Origin: Lingula anatina
Lineage: Eukaryota > Brachiopoda > Lingulata > Lingulida > Lingulidae
NCBI RefSeq assembly: GCF_001039355.2
Contig: NW_019775047.1
Coordinates: 18,387 to 80,386 of the forward strand
Reading direction: 5' to 3'
Length of the DNA: 62,000 nt
Positions 1 through 13,100 of the stretch are shown here, one piece after another. The stretch's first letter is position 1. The number at the start of each line of letters is the position of its first letter. The position numbers were made by a program, and so were the translations under genes. The notes under the pieces were generated by a model. That model was not told the DNA's origin. It ran no database searches and saw only the letters and a list, made by a program, of their open reading frames with translations.

Positions 1-2480
1 AAGCGTGACATACATGCACTGGTGTCATATCGATGTGACGTTTACCAAAGATATCACACTTTTGATAGTTTTTATCTCATTCAGTTGAAGACGCATGCTT
101 GTACTTCAGAAAGTGATAAAACAAAGAAAAACCGTCGTTTTATAGTGTTGTTAAGTTAATTGCTTACACTTTCATTAATTGCTGGTGATTATTTAAGAAG
201 AATCAAATGATTAAAATGATAAGGAGTTATTGAGTGTAAGTTAAATTTCATTAAGAGTCAACAAGTGTAAAAATTGTTTTCGTGGTTAATTTCATTTCAT
301 GATTGATTAATTTCTCAATCGATTTGCAAGTTTCTGCCACGTATTAAACACAAACAAACCAAATAAAGATATAGTCCAAGCATGAGTAATTCAAATAATA
401 CTTTAAATACTTTTAATTGAAAACAAGTCTCTTAGAAATTACCTAATAAGGAAATGTTGAATGGAGGAATGCGACATGAGAATGAAAAATTCCTTGTAAT
501 CACGCAAAGACAATGGGAAAAAAAACAAGTAAATACATGATCAGTACGGAGAAATAAATTATAAATACGTGCGAATTTGTATGAAAAGTCAGTTAGTGAA
601 TAAATGCTTGAAAGCTCTAGGTCGTCGTTATTGTCACCTGTAGTACTATAAGATAAGTACAAATTCATCTTCGCAAAGTTGGCTTCGTACGGATGACAAT
701 TGCTCACGCGATTAGCACAGTCTTGCTGGGGAGGGATTAGAAACAATGTCACCATATTTTAGGGTCTACAAATGGAGGTTTTTTAGGTGTTTATGTTATT
801 TTTTTAAATCGAGATTCCTTTTCGGACAATGGGTAAGAGTATAGAGATAATTAATTTTGCTAAAAAAAGAACGCATTCCTTGAAGACACAATAAGCGCAT
901 TTTTATATTTTTCAAGTTTATACCTTAGGTGAACCTCAAATTTCTTTTAATATTCGAGTCAAGTGATTTTCAGTAAGTTTCAGCAACATGATGTTGATGG
1001 CCCCAATTGTGTGTAATGTTTGTTATTTACAGCCACAAGTGCGTGAGGAGCGATGAGTGTTTTGTAGAGTAACTGAGTTGATTGACATGCTCTTATGATA
1101 TTTATGCAACAGCGGGTAATGTAAACAGAGATAAGGCCGCTATAGATTGAATGATGTAGAAATAGAAATGAAAAGAGAGCGGCGCGGGAACCAACTAGGA
1201 AGTAGTTATGAAGGATTATAACAGAGTTTATTTACTACCTCGCGTAACAGCAAAAATTAAAGATAAAGAGATGGTCACGTGCGTACCAAAGTGTCCGTTA
1301 CAAGGTTTCAGTGGATATTAATGTTAAAGCAATTATCAATGGCTTGATTAAAATGCTTTTTAAGTTTGATAACAGTATTTCGATATTTAATGATGTGATG
1401 ATTGGTGGTCTCCGTCGAGACAATCGACATGAAGTGGAATTGCTTAACTTTCCAATCTTGAAATGGCACTTTTTTTTTTTTTTTTTTTTGCTACGACACA
1501 TTTTTTCCGAAGGAAATCTCGAGAATATTTTATCGTTCTCCAAAAACAACAGAGTCTACATGCACATAATGTAGTTCAGTTGAAATTATAGTCACGGAAG
1601 AAGGCTAGGTCAGGCTGTATATTTTTATTATTAAAATTCCATTAAAACCTTCATCAGCAAAATATACTCTTGGATTTGTGTAAAGGAGCGATCACAATAT
1701 ATTCAAATATAACAGACATCGGGAAACGGGAATCCCCCATCGGGCGCTCTGTTTAAGCTGATACAGTGCAGGCATCAAACGTTACCTAATATAGTAAGTT
1801 TCAGTCTACGGTAACAACAGAGATAATTGATATGTAGTGTGACACGAAGACACAGTTGAGACAACGTCGAACTTCAGGTCGCGTATAGGGGGTTCCAGAA
1901 AAATAGCCATCTTCTTAACTGATATACCAACAAGTTGTATGGCAATAAAACGCTTATTTCAGCAGCTGTTCATTTCATATCATCATTTTTTAGTAATGGT
2001 TTCTTAGCCATATTTTATACCTTAGAAACTTAAAGTCCGCCACACGTACACGCGTGTAAACAGCATTGTTCGTTTGCCCCCGTAGGCATCGACAGACGTG
2101 TCTTAAATTCCTGATATGAATTTAATTAATAAAGATATCTAATTCATAAAAATTACCACTTCAACGATATCCTCTACCATGACTGAAACACTGGCACTTT
2201 GAAAACAGAGCTTTTATTATGAAATCCCAGGAACATGCTATAAAACGAATAAATTCAATCTTTCATAAGTTAAAGGTTCCAATTAGTTTTGACGTTGGTC
2301 TAAATATTTCTTTGAGAAAACCTGTTAAGCCTTATATCTCCTTGAGTAACCATCACGTAATAAAATAATGATATTGAATGAATAGTTGTTGAAATTAGCC
2401 TTTTTATTGATACGCAACATATTGTTGTGTCTTGATCGGTTAAGAAGATATCCATGTTCCCGGCACCCCCTGTACGCATC
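1..2480. other. Intergenic, no gene recognised
   Basis: I find no exon with a recognisable product here. The reading frames are short and AT-rich and show no splice-bounded structure. A T-tract lies near 1471-1489. The stretch at about 1888-1955 resembles the reverse complement of about 2400-2468, and the string GTGACACGAAGACACA occurs near 1841 and again near 2725. The right half therefore seems to be built from old repeat fragments. It may include the promoter or 5' untranslated exon of the beta-subunit gene that follows, but no core element is identifiable by eye. Confidence 0.5.
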
Positions 2481-2485
2481 CTTAA

Positions 2486-3021
2486 TTCTGAACAAGTAGC
2501 ACTAAAGATCATTGCGTTTAAGAGGATCATCAATATTGTGCAACGTGCGAGTGCTTTAGGTATTTATTTTTTTCTGAAGCTGTTTACCTTACAAAACATA
2601 AGGAAGTTTTGAATCGGTTTGTGATCGCATAGCTGCAAGTGCCGCAGGTCAAGTTGTTCAAAAAGCTGTTTTTTCACGGCCCTTTCGTTATTGGAGGTAA
2701 TTTGACTCGTGCACAATGGTAAGGTGACACGAAGACACAACGACCTAGTCTTAAGGTTTACTCTTGGAGATAACGACGAACTTATTTCTGTACAAGTAAC
2801 ACTATAGATCACCGCGTTGAAAAGGATAACCAATATTGCATTATTTGTCAGCACTTTAGGGTTTTTTATTTCTAAAGGTATTCACCTTACAAAGCATGCG
2901 GAAGTTTTGAGTAGGTTTGAGTTCGCATAGTTGCGACTGACGCAGATCAAATTCTTCGTAAACGTGTTCTTAAACGGCCTTTTCCTTCGTGGAGGTAATT
3001 TAGCTCTTGGCATAATGGTAA
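2486..3021. repeat. Diverged direct duplication ending at the beta-subunit start codon
   Basis: About 235 bp at 2486-2722 match 2786-3021 at an offset of about 300 bp. Shared landmarks include ACAAGTARCACTA, CAATATTG, CTTTAGG, TTCGTWNTGGAGG or a close variant, and GGAGGTAATTT. Both copies end at an ATGGTAA string. In the right copy this ATG (3015) is the proposed start of the Na+/K+-ATPase beta subunit. In the left copy (about 2715) the frame does not continue. The duplication thus covers the upstream flank and start codon of the gene. Confidence 0.65.
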
Positions 3022-4419
3022 CGGAGAGGCGGTTTATAGGAACGGTTCACCCCTACCAGAGCGGACAAACTGGACATTCTGCTGTGAAAAGAGGCCTGGC
3101 AGCTAAAGCCTCCAGGATCAAAAATGAAGTATGGGACCCTAAAACCCGAAAATTTCTTGGAAAGACGCCATCACATTGGGGTAAGGACACAGTATATATT
3201 TTTCATCGCGTTAAAAAAAGGGAAGTAGAAAATAATTTCAAATGTACATTTTCTTTGTCCTGTACGTATGCTTGTTAAAATGTATACTAAAAGTAATACT
3301 ATGATAGCACAGATGTCAGGGTGAGATTATATTTTGTGTTATGTTAAACATTTGAAATATGTATATGATATACTGCTGCTGCCTTTTGATGGGCGCAAAA
3401 GGAAGGCTTATATCAGGCACAAATATGTATCTTACCAATCTGAGTGAATTTAATGAAGGCACACTCTTCTGGTAGCATGCAAGGCTCTCTCTGGAACATT
3501 TTCTCTTGGATATTTCCCTCTGGATTCTCTCTATAAAATAGAACCTCCGATATCTACCTTATGTTGAGAGTGAAAAAATATTCTATAACTTGCTTTACAG
3601 CTTTAAATAAAAGGTTTGTCTTCGCCGCATTTAAATGTTTTTTAATTGACCAGTGTTCAACATTGAGGCCTGCATGGGGCAAACAGGATGGAGCCATTTA
3701 ATACTCCGCGCTCGGAGCAGGGGGTAATTCCCCCAACAGATTTTTAGAATATATTTTCATCCTTATAAAATATTATCCCTTTTCCTTCTCCGATCGTTCC
3801 TTCAGAGTTGTCTTATTTTTCCTTCGACCAGTGGCTAAATGAATTTTACAGGCGGTAACATAACATGGCACCATGTATTGTAGGCCTTGCTCAAACATCA
3901 TCTTCCGCCTGCGACTCTACCATAGGTTCCTGTGGTATTGCCCGAATATCTTTTTTTTTTCAATTTGATATAGAACTATAAAGAACCAATATAGGGGCCG
4001 TGTGGTGCCCAGAAAAGAAGCCAAACCAGCCAAACGGTTACCCATATTGGCCCCGCTTGGGCGTGTTGGTCGGGTTATGACATCTGACTGTCTGTTCGCG
4101 CTCCCTCATTATATCGCAAGAATTGATCTGACCTTTTCACGTAAATGTAACCGCTTAGGTAACCCATAAATACCTTTAAAATCATTAAAAATACGTTTAA
4201 ATTTAGACATATGCCTGGCAAGAAGTGAAGTCATGTGATTGTTACCATGGTGATTTAAGCGCACCCATACATTAAAATTCTTCCACAAGGTATATGCCAC
4301 GGTCAAAATGCAATATACACGTGGAATAGTACACTTTTTTACTTTTTGAGTGGTGTGGGTGAGGGTGTCGGGGCTATAGGTCGGGATGGGGCTAATTGGA
4401 ATGCGTTCTCTCTCTCTCT

Positions 4420-4458
<39 letters not shown>

Positions 4459-6686
4459 GGGCGATTCAGAATGGATGATCTGAGTACTAACTGATCATGA
4501 TTCGCCAACTAAATATGGCCGACCACACTTCAAAAGCAATGACGCTGATTCCCGATGGTCTCCCCGCCTCCACAAGTGCCATTAAACGGATTTAATATCG
4601 GCTCCGAGGTTTAATTTCTAGGCCCCTGCAGCGATGGCGCGTGTGGAGGCGAGGAAACCATCATGGGATCAGCCGTATCGCTTCTTAAATGGAGTCGGCC
4701 ATATGTAGTCGGCGGATCAGTTTGTACTCGGATTATCTATTCTGAATGGCCCTTCATTCCGTACTCCATCCTGCCAGTAGTGTGTGCGTTCTTCTGATAA
4801 GATTAATTTCCAGTTGGCGATTAAGACGCTGCGTGTTACGTCATTCTAACATATAAAATCGCACAAACCCTTCAACAACAACTTTTGAACCATCGTTCAG
4901 TTGCCAGTGCCTGGAAGTTTATTGTTTATATCAATATTGGGCATTTCTAAACTGAACACTGCGCGTACTTATTTCATGGAATAAATTATCAGTATAAGTC
5001 CATAGGCATGCCACAACTACTCATCGACATGGAATAAACTATCTGTATAAGTTGTGGAAAATCGATCATTATTACGTATGAAATTGGTGTCTTCCAGCTC
5101 TTATCTAGCCTGAGATTACTCAACATGTTTTGCTGGCTTCCTCGCTAAATGTGACATCCAAAATGTCCCCAAGATCTCGGCGTGATTTTGTTTGATCAAT
5201 TCTTTTCCGTGCACTTCCTTAATTTAAACGTTAAAAAAACTCGTTGATGTTGCATATGATGCGTGAAATGCTTTTCACCCCCTTTATATTCAACCGAATG
5301 AACACTACAGTGGTTTTGTTGTTCATGTTTTTTCAATTTGATAAATCTGCCCATGTCGTGCCTTGTCATATTTTACGTATAATGTAGGTATTGTAGATTA
5401 TTCAAAATATGAGTAGCAGACACAGTAATATACGCAACGTATACCATGATACAACGTAATCTTGAATGAGAGGGTAACTTAAGTATAAACATCTCACATA
5501 ATAAAGGATAGGCATGAAAGATACGCTTGGACCAAATCCAGTGTATGTGTACACTGAATATAAACGCTCTATATACTTCATTCATATTTATCTAATCATC
5601 CAGATGATAAATTCTCGTTTCTCATAAAGTTTCCGACTATTTGTTTGTTTTCTTTATTTACTCAGGTGATTTAATATTAAGAACAGATAAAGTCATCACG
5701 TATTTGTGTGCATCGCATAAGTTGCCATAGGCCCCATTCACGAAAAAAGTTGATCCGCAGGCTAACAGAACCGTGGATTAAATATGGCCGACCCACTTGA
5801 AAGCTTACCTAATGGATTCCCCGCGGGGATAACGGGGCAAGCTTTCAAGTGGGTCTGCCATATTTGATCCAAGGATCAGTTAGTCTGCAGATCACCTTGG
5901 TTGTGAACAGATCGGTATATTGTACCTACGTGAGCAAGTCATGGCGTAAAAAGGGAGAAGACACGATACGGACCATTGTTATTTTTACTTTAATGTAGAT
6001 ATCTATAACATGCGTTACTGTCTCCGAAAAGGGTATTCATATAGGCGGCATTCAGAACCACTGACTAATTAGTCCGAGGGTAAAAAATGGCGACCTGCTA
6101 CAAAGCTTGCCGTCTAATTTGCTAATAGACACTGAATAGATTCCCCGTGGGGAAGTATTCAAGTAGGTCCGCCATATTTGACCCTCGGACTAGTTAGTCC
6201 ACTGTTCTGAATGAGGGAATAGTCTAATTAAATGATAACTTTAGTAGAGGCACCCTTCAAATATGTTAAAAACATAGGCTAATAATTATCCCTCCCCAAG
6301 ATTTTATACATTTTTTGCTTCTCTTTCATTAGTCACCCAGAGTTGCAGAAATAACTGGAAAAAGCATGCAGAGTCATGGCGACTGTGGGGATAAGTAACC
6401 GCGGTTACCTACATGTATGGCTGCATTCCCAACCAAAGTTCATCCGAGGACTAACAAATCGGCGGATCAAATATGGCCGACCCACTTGAAAGCTAACCGC
6501 GGGAAATCTATTCAGAGTGTATTAGGGGATTATGCGACAAGCTTCTGAGTGGGTCGGCCATATTTTAGGTTGTGGTGAGGCGGGGAGCTGGCTGTGTAAG
6601 ATGTGAATTTTTAGAAACACGTGATATCACCGACTCGGTAAAGGCTAGTTCCAGAAAGCTTCCAGCTCGCAATGGCCACTTCACCA

Positions 6687-6739
<53 letters not shown>

Positions 6740-7117
6740 CAGAGTATGGTTGGTAATATTTCAAGTGCTTCTATACAGTGACTTTATTTTTAATTCATTC
6801 AGATTGAAAACACACAATCGTCAAAATGTCAAAAAAGTTTTTCTGCATCTTTACAGCGTTATGCGCAATCTTCTACACAGTATTCTATACAAGTATACTT
6901 GTCTTCTTCGGGGCGTGCTTGGCAGTGACATTTGTCTATTATATAGACAAGAGATCGCCCATGGTCTATGGCAATGCTGGAGCAATAGGAAATAATCCCG
7001 GTGAGTTGAAATTCTATTGAAATATTTAAGACTTAAGGCGATTCGGGTCCAAAACACAGCTGAAAAACGCAACGGGTGACTAACTTAATGAGGCACAATT
7101 GCGCTGTAAAGTGTCTG

Positions 7118-7173
<56 letters not shown>

Positions 7174-9017
7174 TCTGTATGCAGTCTTACGACAGCCGAT
7201 TAAAATTTGAGAGAGTTTGATTCAGTCTTACGACAGCCGATTAAAATTTGTATTTGGAATCTGTTCTATTAGCTTTCGTATAAACACGTGAAAAGCACAC
7301 ATTTCCAATAGTGTGCGTTTAATGAAGCAATAAGTTGTTCACAGCAACGCCATTCTGTCAAGAGGTTACTATTGAAATAATCGGATGTGCGTTGACAGTG
7401 AAATAATAACGCATTTTTTCAGGATTGAGTTTTCGCCCAATGCCTTGGGCCAAGTCAACAATGATCTACTTCGTTCAAGGAGATAAGCAGTCTTTTGCAC
7501 CTATAATTGCCAACATCCGGGCACATCTGATACGTAAGTCAGTTAACTTAAGAATGGTTATTTTGTTCAACATGTCATTTTCTGGTGAATAGATTTAGAT
7601 ACGTCTTATAAAGTTTAATAATCATTATTGTAGGAATAACAGTATGTATGAATTATGAATGGGGTGATAAAATGAAAAATAAATTTTACTGTGTACCTCC
7701 GTAAGGTAAAGAAATGCCATTTTAGATTTCTTTTAGGTTTGAAAAGCAACATTCGTCAGTCCCGGTATTTAATAACATTTTAAATGGATTCTTTCAATCA
7801 TTTCCTTTTGTGAAAAAGTGAACTCAATCACGATTAACATAGTAAAACTAACTTTGAAATAACATGACATTTTCAGAATACGAGAACCAAAACCAGGACG
7901 GCCGAAACTATATCCAGTGTGGTTACGGTGTCAGACCCCGAGAGAAAGTCTGTACTTTCAATTTGGATCTTCTGGGACCCTGTATATGGAAGGAAGAGTA
8001 CGGATATAATGACGGAGAGCCATGTGTGATTTTAAAATTAAATAAGGTAATGTTTAAATTAATTAATTCCGGAAGTAAACAAGCGTTTAACCGGAATACT
8101 ATTTATACCTATCATAAATAAGGTAAAATTCGCTTGAAATACTATAATCACTCACATTTCATATTTTGGCATATATCAGGCATCGTGTTTACATTGTATT
8201 TATTTATTTTTATCTTTCGTTTATTAATTAATTAAATTATTTTATGAAAAAGAAACAGAAAAATAGGCAGGCAACATATGTGTTTTCTACGAGTAATATT
8301 ACATTTTTACATTTTCTAATTTTGTATTGCATGCAGCTACGCAGTCTTTTTACGCAAAATATTGAGTTCAATTGATTTAACCTTAATTCTTAATTGAAAA
8401 AAAAAATGCATTTGCCTCAAATTTAACCGATCTGTATCCGATAACAGTTGTATGGCTGGGAACCTGAACCTTACGACAACAACACGCGGCCACCGGAACT
8501 AGGAGACAGATGGAGGCCAGATCACGTGGGGGTCACGTGTGAAGGAGATGTAAGTCGCGTGGTTTCATATCTATTTTTTTAAAACTCAGATAAGTTAAAT
8601 AAACACTTCTGTTACCACTTCTCAAGGATGGGTTTTATTGGTAATCTCAAAGAGATATGAATGTAATGTACAAACATCTCCTATCTTACATTTTATATAT
8701 TGGGCATTTCATATATAGGCTCAATAAAATTAATCTGTTTCTCACGTATATTCCAGACGGACACAGATAAGGAAAACATGGGACCAATAGCATATTATCC
8801 GGAAGAAGGATTCCCCAATTATTACTTCCCTTATCTCAACCAGCTTGGGTATCGTTCACCGCTCGTCGCCGTCCACTTTGAGCGCCCCACAAATAACGTT
8901 CTTCTACGTATTGTGTGTAAAGCGTGGGCTAAAAATATAGAGCATAACTTAGATCCTCTCTGGTTGGCGGGAGTCGCAAAGTTCGAGATCCTCGTGGACG
9001 GGAGATTACCTCATTAA
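3015..9017 (+). CDS. ATP1B: Sodium/potassium-transporting ATPase subunit beta, six exons, complete
   Basis: The beta subunit is a type II membrane glycoprotein that folds, traffics and stabilises the alpha subunit of the P-type Na+/K+ pump. Exons: 3015-3180, 6857-7000, 7423-7533, 7877-8046, 8448-8549, 8757-9017. They join in phase to give 317 residues, the usual family size. Exon 1 carries the cytoplasmic motif VWDPKTRKFLGKTPSHWG. Exon 2 carries the single membrane segment (about residues 57-84). Exon 3 has the GLSFRPMP motif. Exons 4-6 hold six extracellular cysteines in the family spacing (QCGYG, KVCTF, GPC, EPCVI, VTCEG, RIVCKAWA), consistent with three disulphides. A DNNT sequon lies in exon 5. 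The C terminus has YYFPYLNQLGYRSPLVAVHF followed by the immunoglobulin-like end. An ATG at 6826 in exon 2 is a trap: using the acceptor at 6857 restores phase with exon 1. The start at 3015 is chosen because upstream in-frame codons lie in the non-coding duplication. A Na+/K+ versus H+/K+ beta cannot be separated from sequence alone. Confidence 0.93.
4403..4457. repeat. (CT)n microsatellite
   Basis: A nearly pure CT dinucleotide run in the first intron of the beta-subunit gene, directly upstream of a palindromic element starting near 4461. Confidence 0.95.
4461..4752. mobile_element. Family A inverted-repeat element, long variant
   Basis: It begins GCGATTCAGAATGG and ends TATTCTGAATGGCC. The inner arms contain AAATATGGCCGACCA on the left and TCGGCCATATGTAGTC on the right, which are roughly reverse complements. 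It has no coding capacity and resembles a non-autonomous miniature inverted-repeat element. At about 290 bp it is longer than the other copies of this family, which are about 170 bp. Confidence 0.7.
5731..5912. mobile_element. Family A inverted-repeat element
   Basis: The left arm contains AAATATGGCCGACCCACTTG and the right arm contains CAAGTGGGTCTGCCATATTT, around a centre that includes GGATTCCCCGCGGGGA. Ends CCCCATTCACGA and GGTTGTGAAC are degenerate forms of the family ends. It lies in intron 1 of the beta-subunit gene and is non-coding. Confidence 0.75.
6048..6216. mobile_element. Family A inverted-repeat element, well preserved
   Basis: Ends GCATTCAGAACCACTGACTA and AGTCCACTGTTCTGAATG are inverted matches. 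Internal landmarks are AGCTTGCCGTCTAATTTGC, TTCCCCGTGGGGAAG and GGTCCGCCATATTTGACC. The internal half is in the opposite orientation to the copies at 40751 and 44441, so this copy is inserted the other way round. Non-coding. Confidence 0.8.
6421..6570. mobile_element. Family A inverted-repeat element, right end truncated
   Basis: It starts GCTGCATTCCCAACC, continues with ATCAAATATGGCCGACCCAC and ends in GAGTGGGTCGGCCATATTTT without the terminal TTCTGAATG found in other members. It is the third copy clustered in intron 1 of the beta-subunit gene. Confidence 0.7.
6689..6736. repeat. (AT)n microsatellite
   Basis: A pure AT dinucleotide run about 120 bp upstream of exon 2 of the beta-subunit gene. 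The reading frames that cross it encode only poly-Tyr/Ile and are not genes. Confidence 0.95.
7114..7172. repeat. (GT)n(GA)n compound microsatellite
   Basis: GT repeats with one interruption pass into GA repeats in intron 2 of the beta-subunit gene. Confidence 0.95.
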
Positions 9018-10189
9018 CTAACAAGATGGCTGAGCCTTTTTTATTTTTATTTATTTATTTATTTATTTTTTTTTTTTGCCAAGAAGTATCGGTGTCCAGT
9101 GAAAACAATACCATTTCAGAGTAAAGTAATAAGTGTTAAGTTCAGTTCTTATACACATATGCGTCTCAGCGTGGTTAAAAATGGTCATTTTTTGGCCCTT
9201 AGTGCACGTTAACGCTGTCGCCTCCCTGGAGAGGACACAGTAGAAATGTATGCATGTCTTGCTCTGATACCAGTGCGGTAAATATAAAGATGGATTTTCC
9301 TTGCCAGAATACTGTCTGAATAATTGGCAAAATAATGCAAACTTATGGAAATGGCCAGTGTTGTTTGGGAATTTGAGTTCCAGTTTAAGGAATCGGATAT
9401 GTATACAGAAAATGTAATATATATATAAAGTATTGACATGGCAAATGGGTCAATTTGAACATTTCATTTTTGAAATGCTATGTAATGTAATATAATATAA
9501 CGTAATTTAATGTAATTAAATGTAATGGAGTCCTCAAGAGTGCCTTGTTACTTCTGATTGCTGCTTGTAGAGTGATGGAAAAAGATACACCGTAAAGCCA
9601 GTTTATTGAAAATATACCGCAACAATGAATATGTATATAAAATGCAACTGTTCTCCACGTATAAAGTTGGAAACGAAATACAAAATGTGCGTGATTTACA
9701 AAGTGATAAGCTTTGAGTTGATTAAGGTCATATCGTGTAAAGACTGTTAAAAATACATCCGAGTTCTGTTGGTTTAAAAAAAGATCAATCCTGTATACAA
9801 TGTAAATGTTCCAGAAAAGGAAGTGTTACTTATTCTGATCCTGAATACTATGTATACTATGAGTTGCTAAAGGTCATACCGTATAAAGACTGTGAAAAAT
9901 ACAGCCAAGTTCAGTTGGTTAAAAAAAAAGATAAATCCTGTATACTGTGTAAACAAGTCAAATCACAGTCATAATACTTCACAAATATCAAGAGTCAGCA
10001 AAATGTATTGATAGGTATTCATTTGAAATGGAGATTTCATATATCCTATACCGCCTGATGTACACGACAAACATGTGAATTCTATTTGGCAACACAGCAT
10101 CTTTTTTACAGCATGGACACACACACAAGGAATCTCTCGTAAAAGTTTAGCGACTTTGTACGTAACAGGCGGTTGGTTGGATGGACGTT
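9018..10189. other. 3' flanks of two convergent genes
   Basis: This segment lies between the stop of the beta subunit (+) and the stop of the coiled-coil gene (-), so it holds both 3' untranslated regions. It contains a T-rich low-complexity stretch at about 9039-9076, a degenerate TAATGTAAT repeat at about 9482-9525, and the direct repeat listed separately. I see no extra exon here. Confidence 0.6.
9714..9955. repeat. Direct repeat of about 93 bp
   Basis: About 9714-9806 and 9862-9955 are related copies. Both run from GAGTTGNTNAAGGTCATA through GTATAAAGACTG or its variant, AAATACA, GTTGGTT, an A-tract and ATCCTGTATAC. They are separated by about 55 bp. Similar wording (CAGAAAAGGAA, ATTCTGAT) recurs near 10358, so the unit may have been copied a third time. 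Confidence 0.7.
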
Positions 10190-13100
10190 TCATAATACGG
10201 ATAAAGGTGCAGTTTCGGGCCTGCTGTTTTCTCCACCAGTGTCCTTTTTCTGAAAAAAAAAGCAAATTACATAATACGTGATTATAAATATAGATATAGA
10301 TAACAGATAAATTATCGAGTATGTAAGAAATTACGAAGAGAAGGAAGCAAGAATATTTCAGAAAAGGAACTTTAATTGATTCTGATACAAATAAGATTAA
10401 TGCGGGGATTATTCAAACTAGTAACTTTGAACAAAAAGTGCTTCAGTAACGAAATTAAATACCACTTTTTCTTAAATACCAATACTTAAACAAGTCGCTG
10501 ACGCCCCCTTTTTTCGTCGTACCTTTTTCTTCCTTTTCTTCTTCACGTTTTCCGTCGTAAGCTCGCCGACCTTGCCCTTGGTTCGGGACACCTCCCCCGC
10601 CCACAGCGCCCTCACTGCCTTCGTGTTCTCCTTGCAGTTGTAGATCAGGCGGTTTGCGATCTCTTCTAAGTTGGCTCGATTCTACAAGAGTTTAAATAGG
10701 AAACAGTTAAGCCATATATAAATTGTTAAAGTATTTGAGTCAAAATTGAATGTGATATAATGCTATACACGTCTATTCAACGATCTATTTTATTATTTAT
10801 CCAAATGTGATTGTGACGTCACATCTATGACGTGACAATTCACAACTATGATGTCATAATCACATCCATAACCAAATAAACCCTGAAGAGGTAGGGTTGA
10901 AAGATCTCGGAACAAATTTTCAGTGTGTATTTTTTCTACTTTAAATATGAATATTTGAAAATGTACAAATTATAAATACTGAGCGCATAGGAACATTTAG
11001 ACATCTTAGACACAATGTTTCGTACCATTTCCTGCAATTTTCTTTCCTCTTCCACTAGTCGTTTGCGCGCCATTTTCTGGTCCAACTTGTATTGCTCTTG
11101 CTCCTTTTTCAGACGGCGGCGTTCTGCTAGTCTATCTTGTGTGGACATATGTTGTCTGGAAAGGACAATTTTGTCAGGTAGAAGATCTCGATAATATAAG
11201 CATTGTAGACAGAATATAGGATCGAAATTGAATGGCTACTGGTACATTTATTTGATGACGAATTTTATGGAAAAAATGTTTTTCATATCTGTTTTATTGA
11301 TTATAATCTTGACTTGGGGCTATTCCACTTCAATAAAAAGAGACGAGGAAGCTCTGTTGGTCGAGAGTAACAAAAACAACCTCCTTCACGACGAATTCCT
11401 ATCGGGAAAATTTTTACTCATTATCTACCTCATTCTCTGAGCGTCCGTGTTTCTCTGCATTCTCTCAACATTACGCATGTGTTCAGCCAGCATCTCTTGT
11501 AGCATCTCTTCCGTCAAGTTCTCTTCCTCCTTCCTTCGCTTTAGCTCAATGTAGAAGCTTTCGTCCATCTTTGCCACCTCCTTAACGATTGAAATACACG
11601 AATATTTGCTTCGTTTAAAAATCTTTGATTCCATCTACTATCATTTTGTAGTATTTTTAGTTAAATTAGACTGTTAACACTAAAGTGTGAGAGAAACTTG
11701 GACACAATTAAAATCACAACTGTACCAGTAGGCATCAAAATACATTTATATGTACTTTTGTTATATGCTCCCTCAAGAACAAAAAGTAGTCCACATAGTT
11801 ACTACAATATTAAATGAAGGTCGAACCGTACTTACCGGCGATACGCCTGAATTCATGGTCTCAACCGGAAGTAGCGGCACTTCTGTTGATTTGGTTTCGT
11901 TCTCTTGCTCTCCGGTAGTGATTTGGCTTTCCTCCAGCCCTAAATCAGACTGTAAAGAAACATATGGCAATAAAAATAATAATCACTTCAATACCATCAA
12001 CGTAAATCTATTTTTCAACTGGGGTACTTACAGCCGAACTGGGAGAATTTCAATTCAAGTGGACGTTGAAATTATGACAGAGCTTTAAGTCCCTTGTGAC
12101 ACAATCTCCCTGATAGTAGATTTTGAATGCAGTGTCAAGCATAGAGATTACTTTAATGCAGGCTTAATTGCTTTTCAATGGCTGGGTTTGAATCCCATTT
12201 TTGGCATCAGTGGGTCAAGGTTAAACCCGTCTTGATTTAAAATGTTAATTGGTTATAGTATCGGTGGTGAATGGCAGACTTTTTGAGAGTTGACTGAACG
12301 AGCTTGGCACGTGTCACGTGTTGACAGTTTAAGGCTCGTCTGTGACTTTTGTAAGATACAGATGAAATCTACTAAACATGTTAAATGGACAGTTAAATTA
12401 CGCAGGGGGAATTGAAGTCAAGGTATAAGCAGCACTGGTACAATCTATGTGGCTAAGCTACATGAAAAGCAGAAATGCCAGTACAAGACCGGGGCACACG
12501 ATTACACAGTAAGCGTAACATATGGAACATTTTACGTCACAGTTCACCATAATTCAGAAAAGTGCAACGCATATATATGGACAAGTCGTCTAAAAGCGGA
12601 TTTGTACATACCGTGTATAATATATTTGATTTTTTAGGAATTAATTAGAGCACTGGTCACAAAGGAAAACAGATTACAACACACATTTTAATACCAGAAT
12701 GATTGGATGGAATAATAACAATTAACTGTTATCTTTGTTAACAAAAATGTCTTTCTCCAGACACACTGGCTGCTGTACTTGTAGAGGCCAAGTTTCCACA
12801 GAGGCAATACAAAATGAATTCAACAGGCAACAGGCAAAGCTACAGGAAAGGTTAGAGGAACATTTAACAATAATACATGTATACACTGCGTCAATAGCCA
12901 ATGTTACCAACAACTATATAACAAGCACTTACACTGTGCACGGAGTCCACTACGTGCTTTGAGTGAGAAAAAGTAGGAAAATTAGTGCTGGGAGAGAAGG
13001 CAGAACGCAACCAAAATATATGATTCCATCAGTAAAAAAAGTTCTTTGTGAGTCTTCTTAAAGAACTAAAGCATTATATTCGATTTTTTTCATTTTTTAA

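Noticed and set aside
6572-6995. Overlapping plus-strand frames with poly-Tyr/Ile
   Set aside because: They are translations of the AT microsatellite running into real exon 2.
6826-7000. ATG at 6826 as the start of the beta-subunit gene
   Set aside because: It gives a protein without the conserved cytoplasmic FLGKTPSHWG segment. The acceptor at 6857 joins exon 1 in phase, and a stop precedes 6826 in this frame.
12735-12962. Plus-strand frame with IQNEFNRQQAKLQERLEEHL
   Set aside because: It looks coiled-coil-like, but no start context, splice partner or neighbouring plus-strand exon supports it. It lies in an intron of the minus-strand gene.
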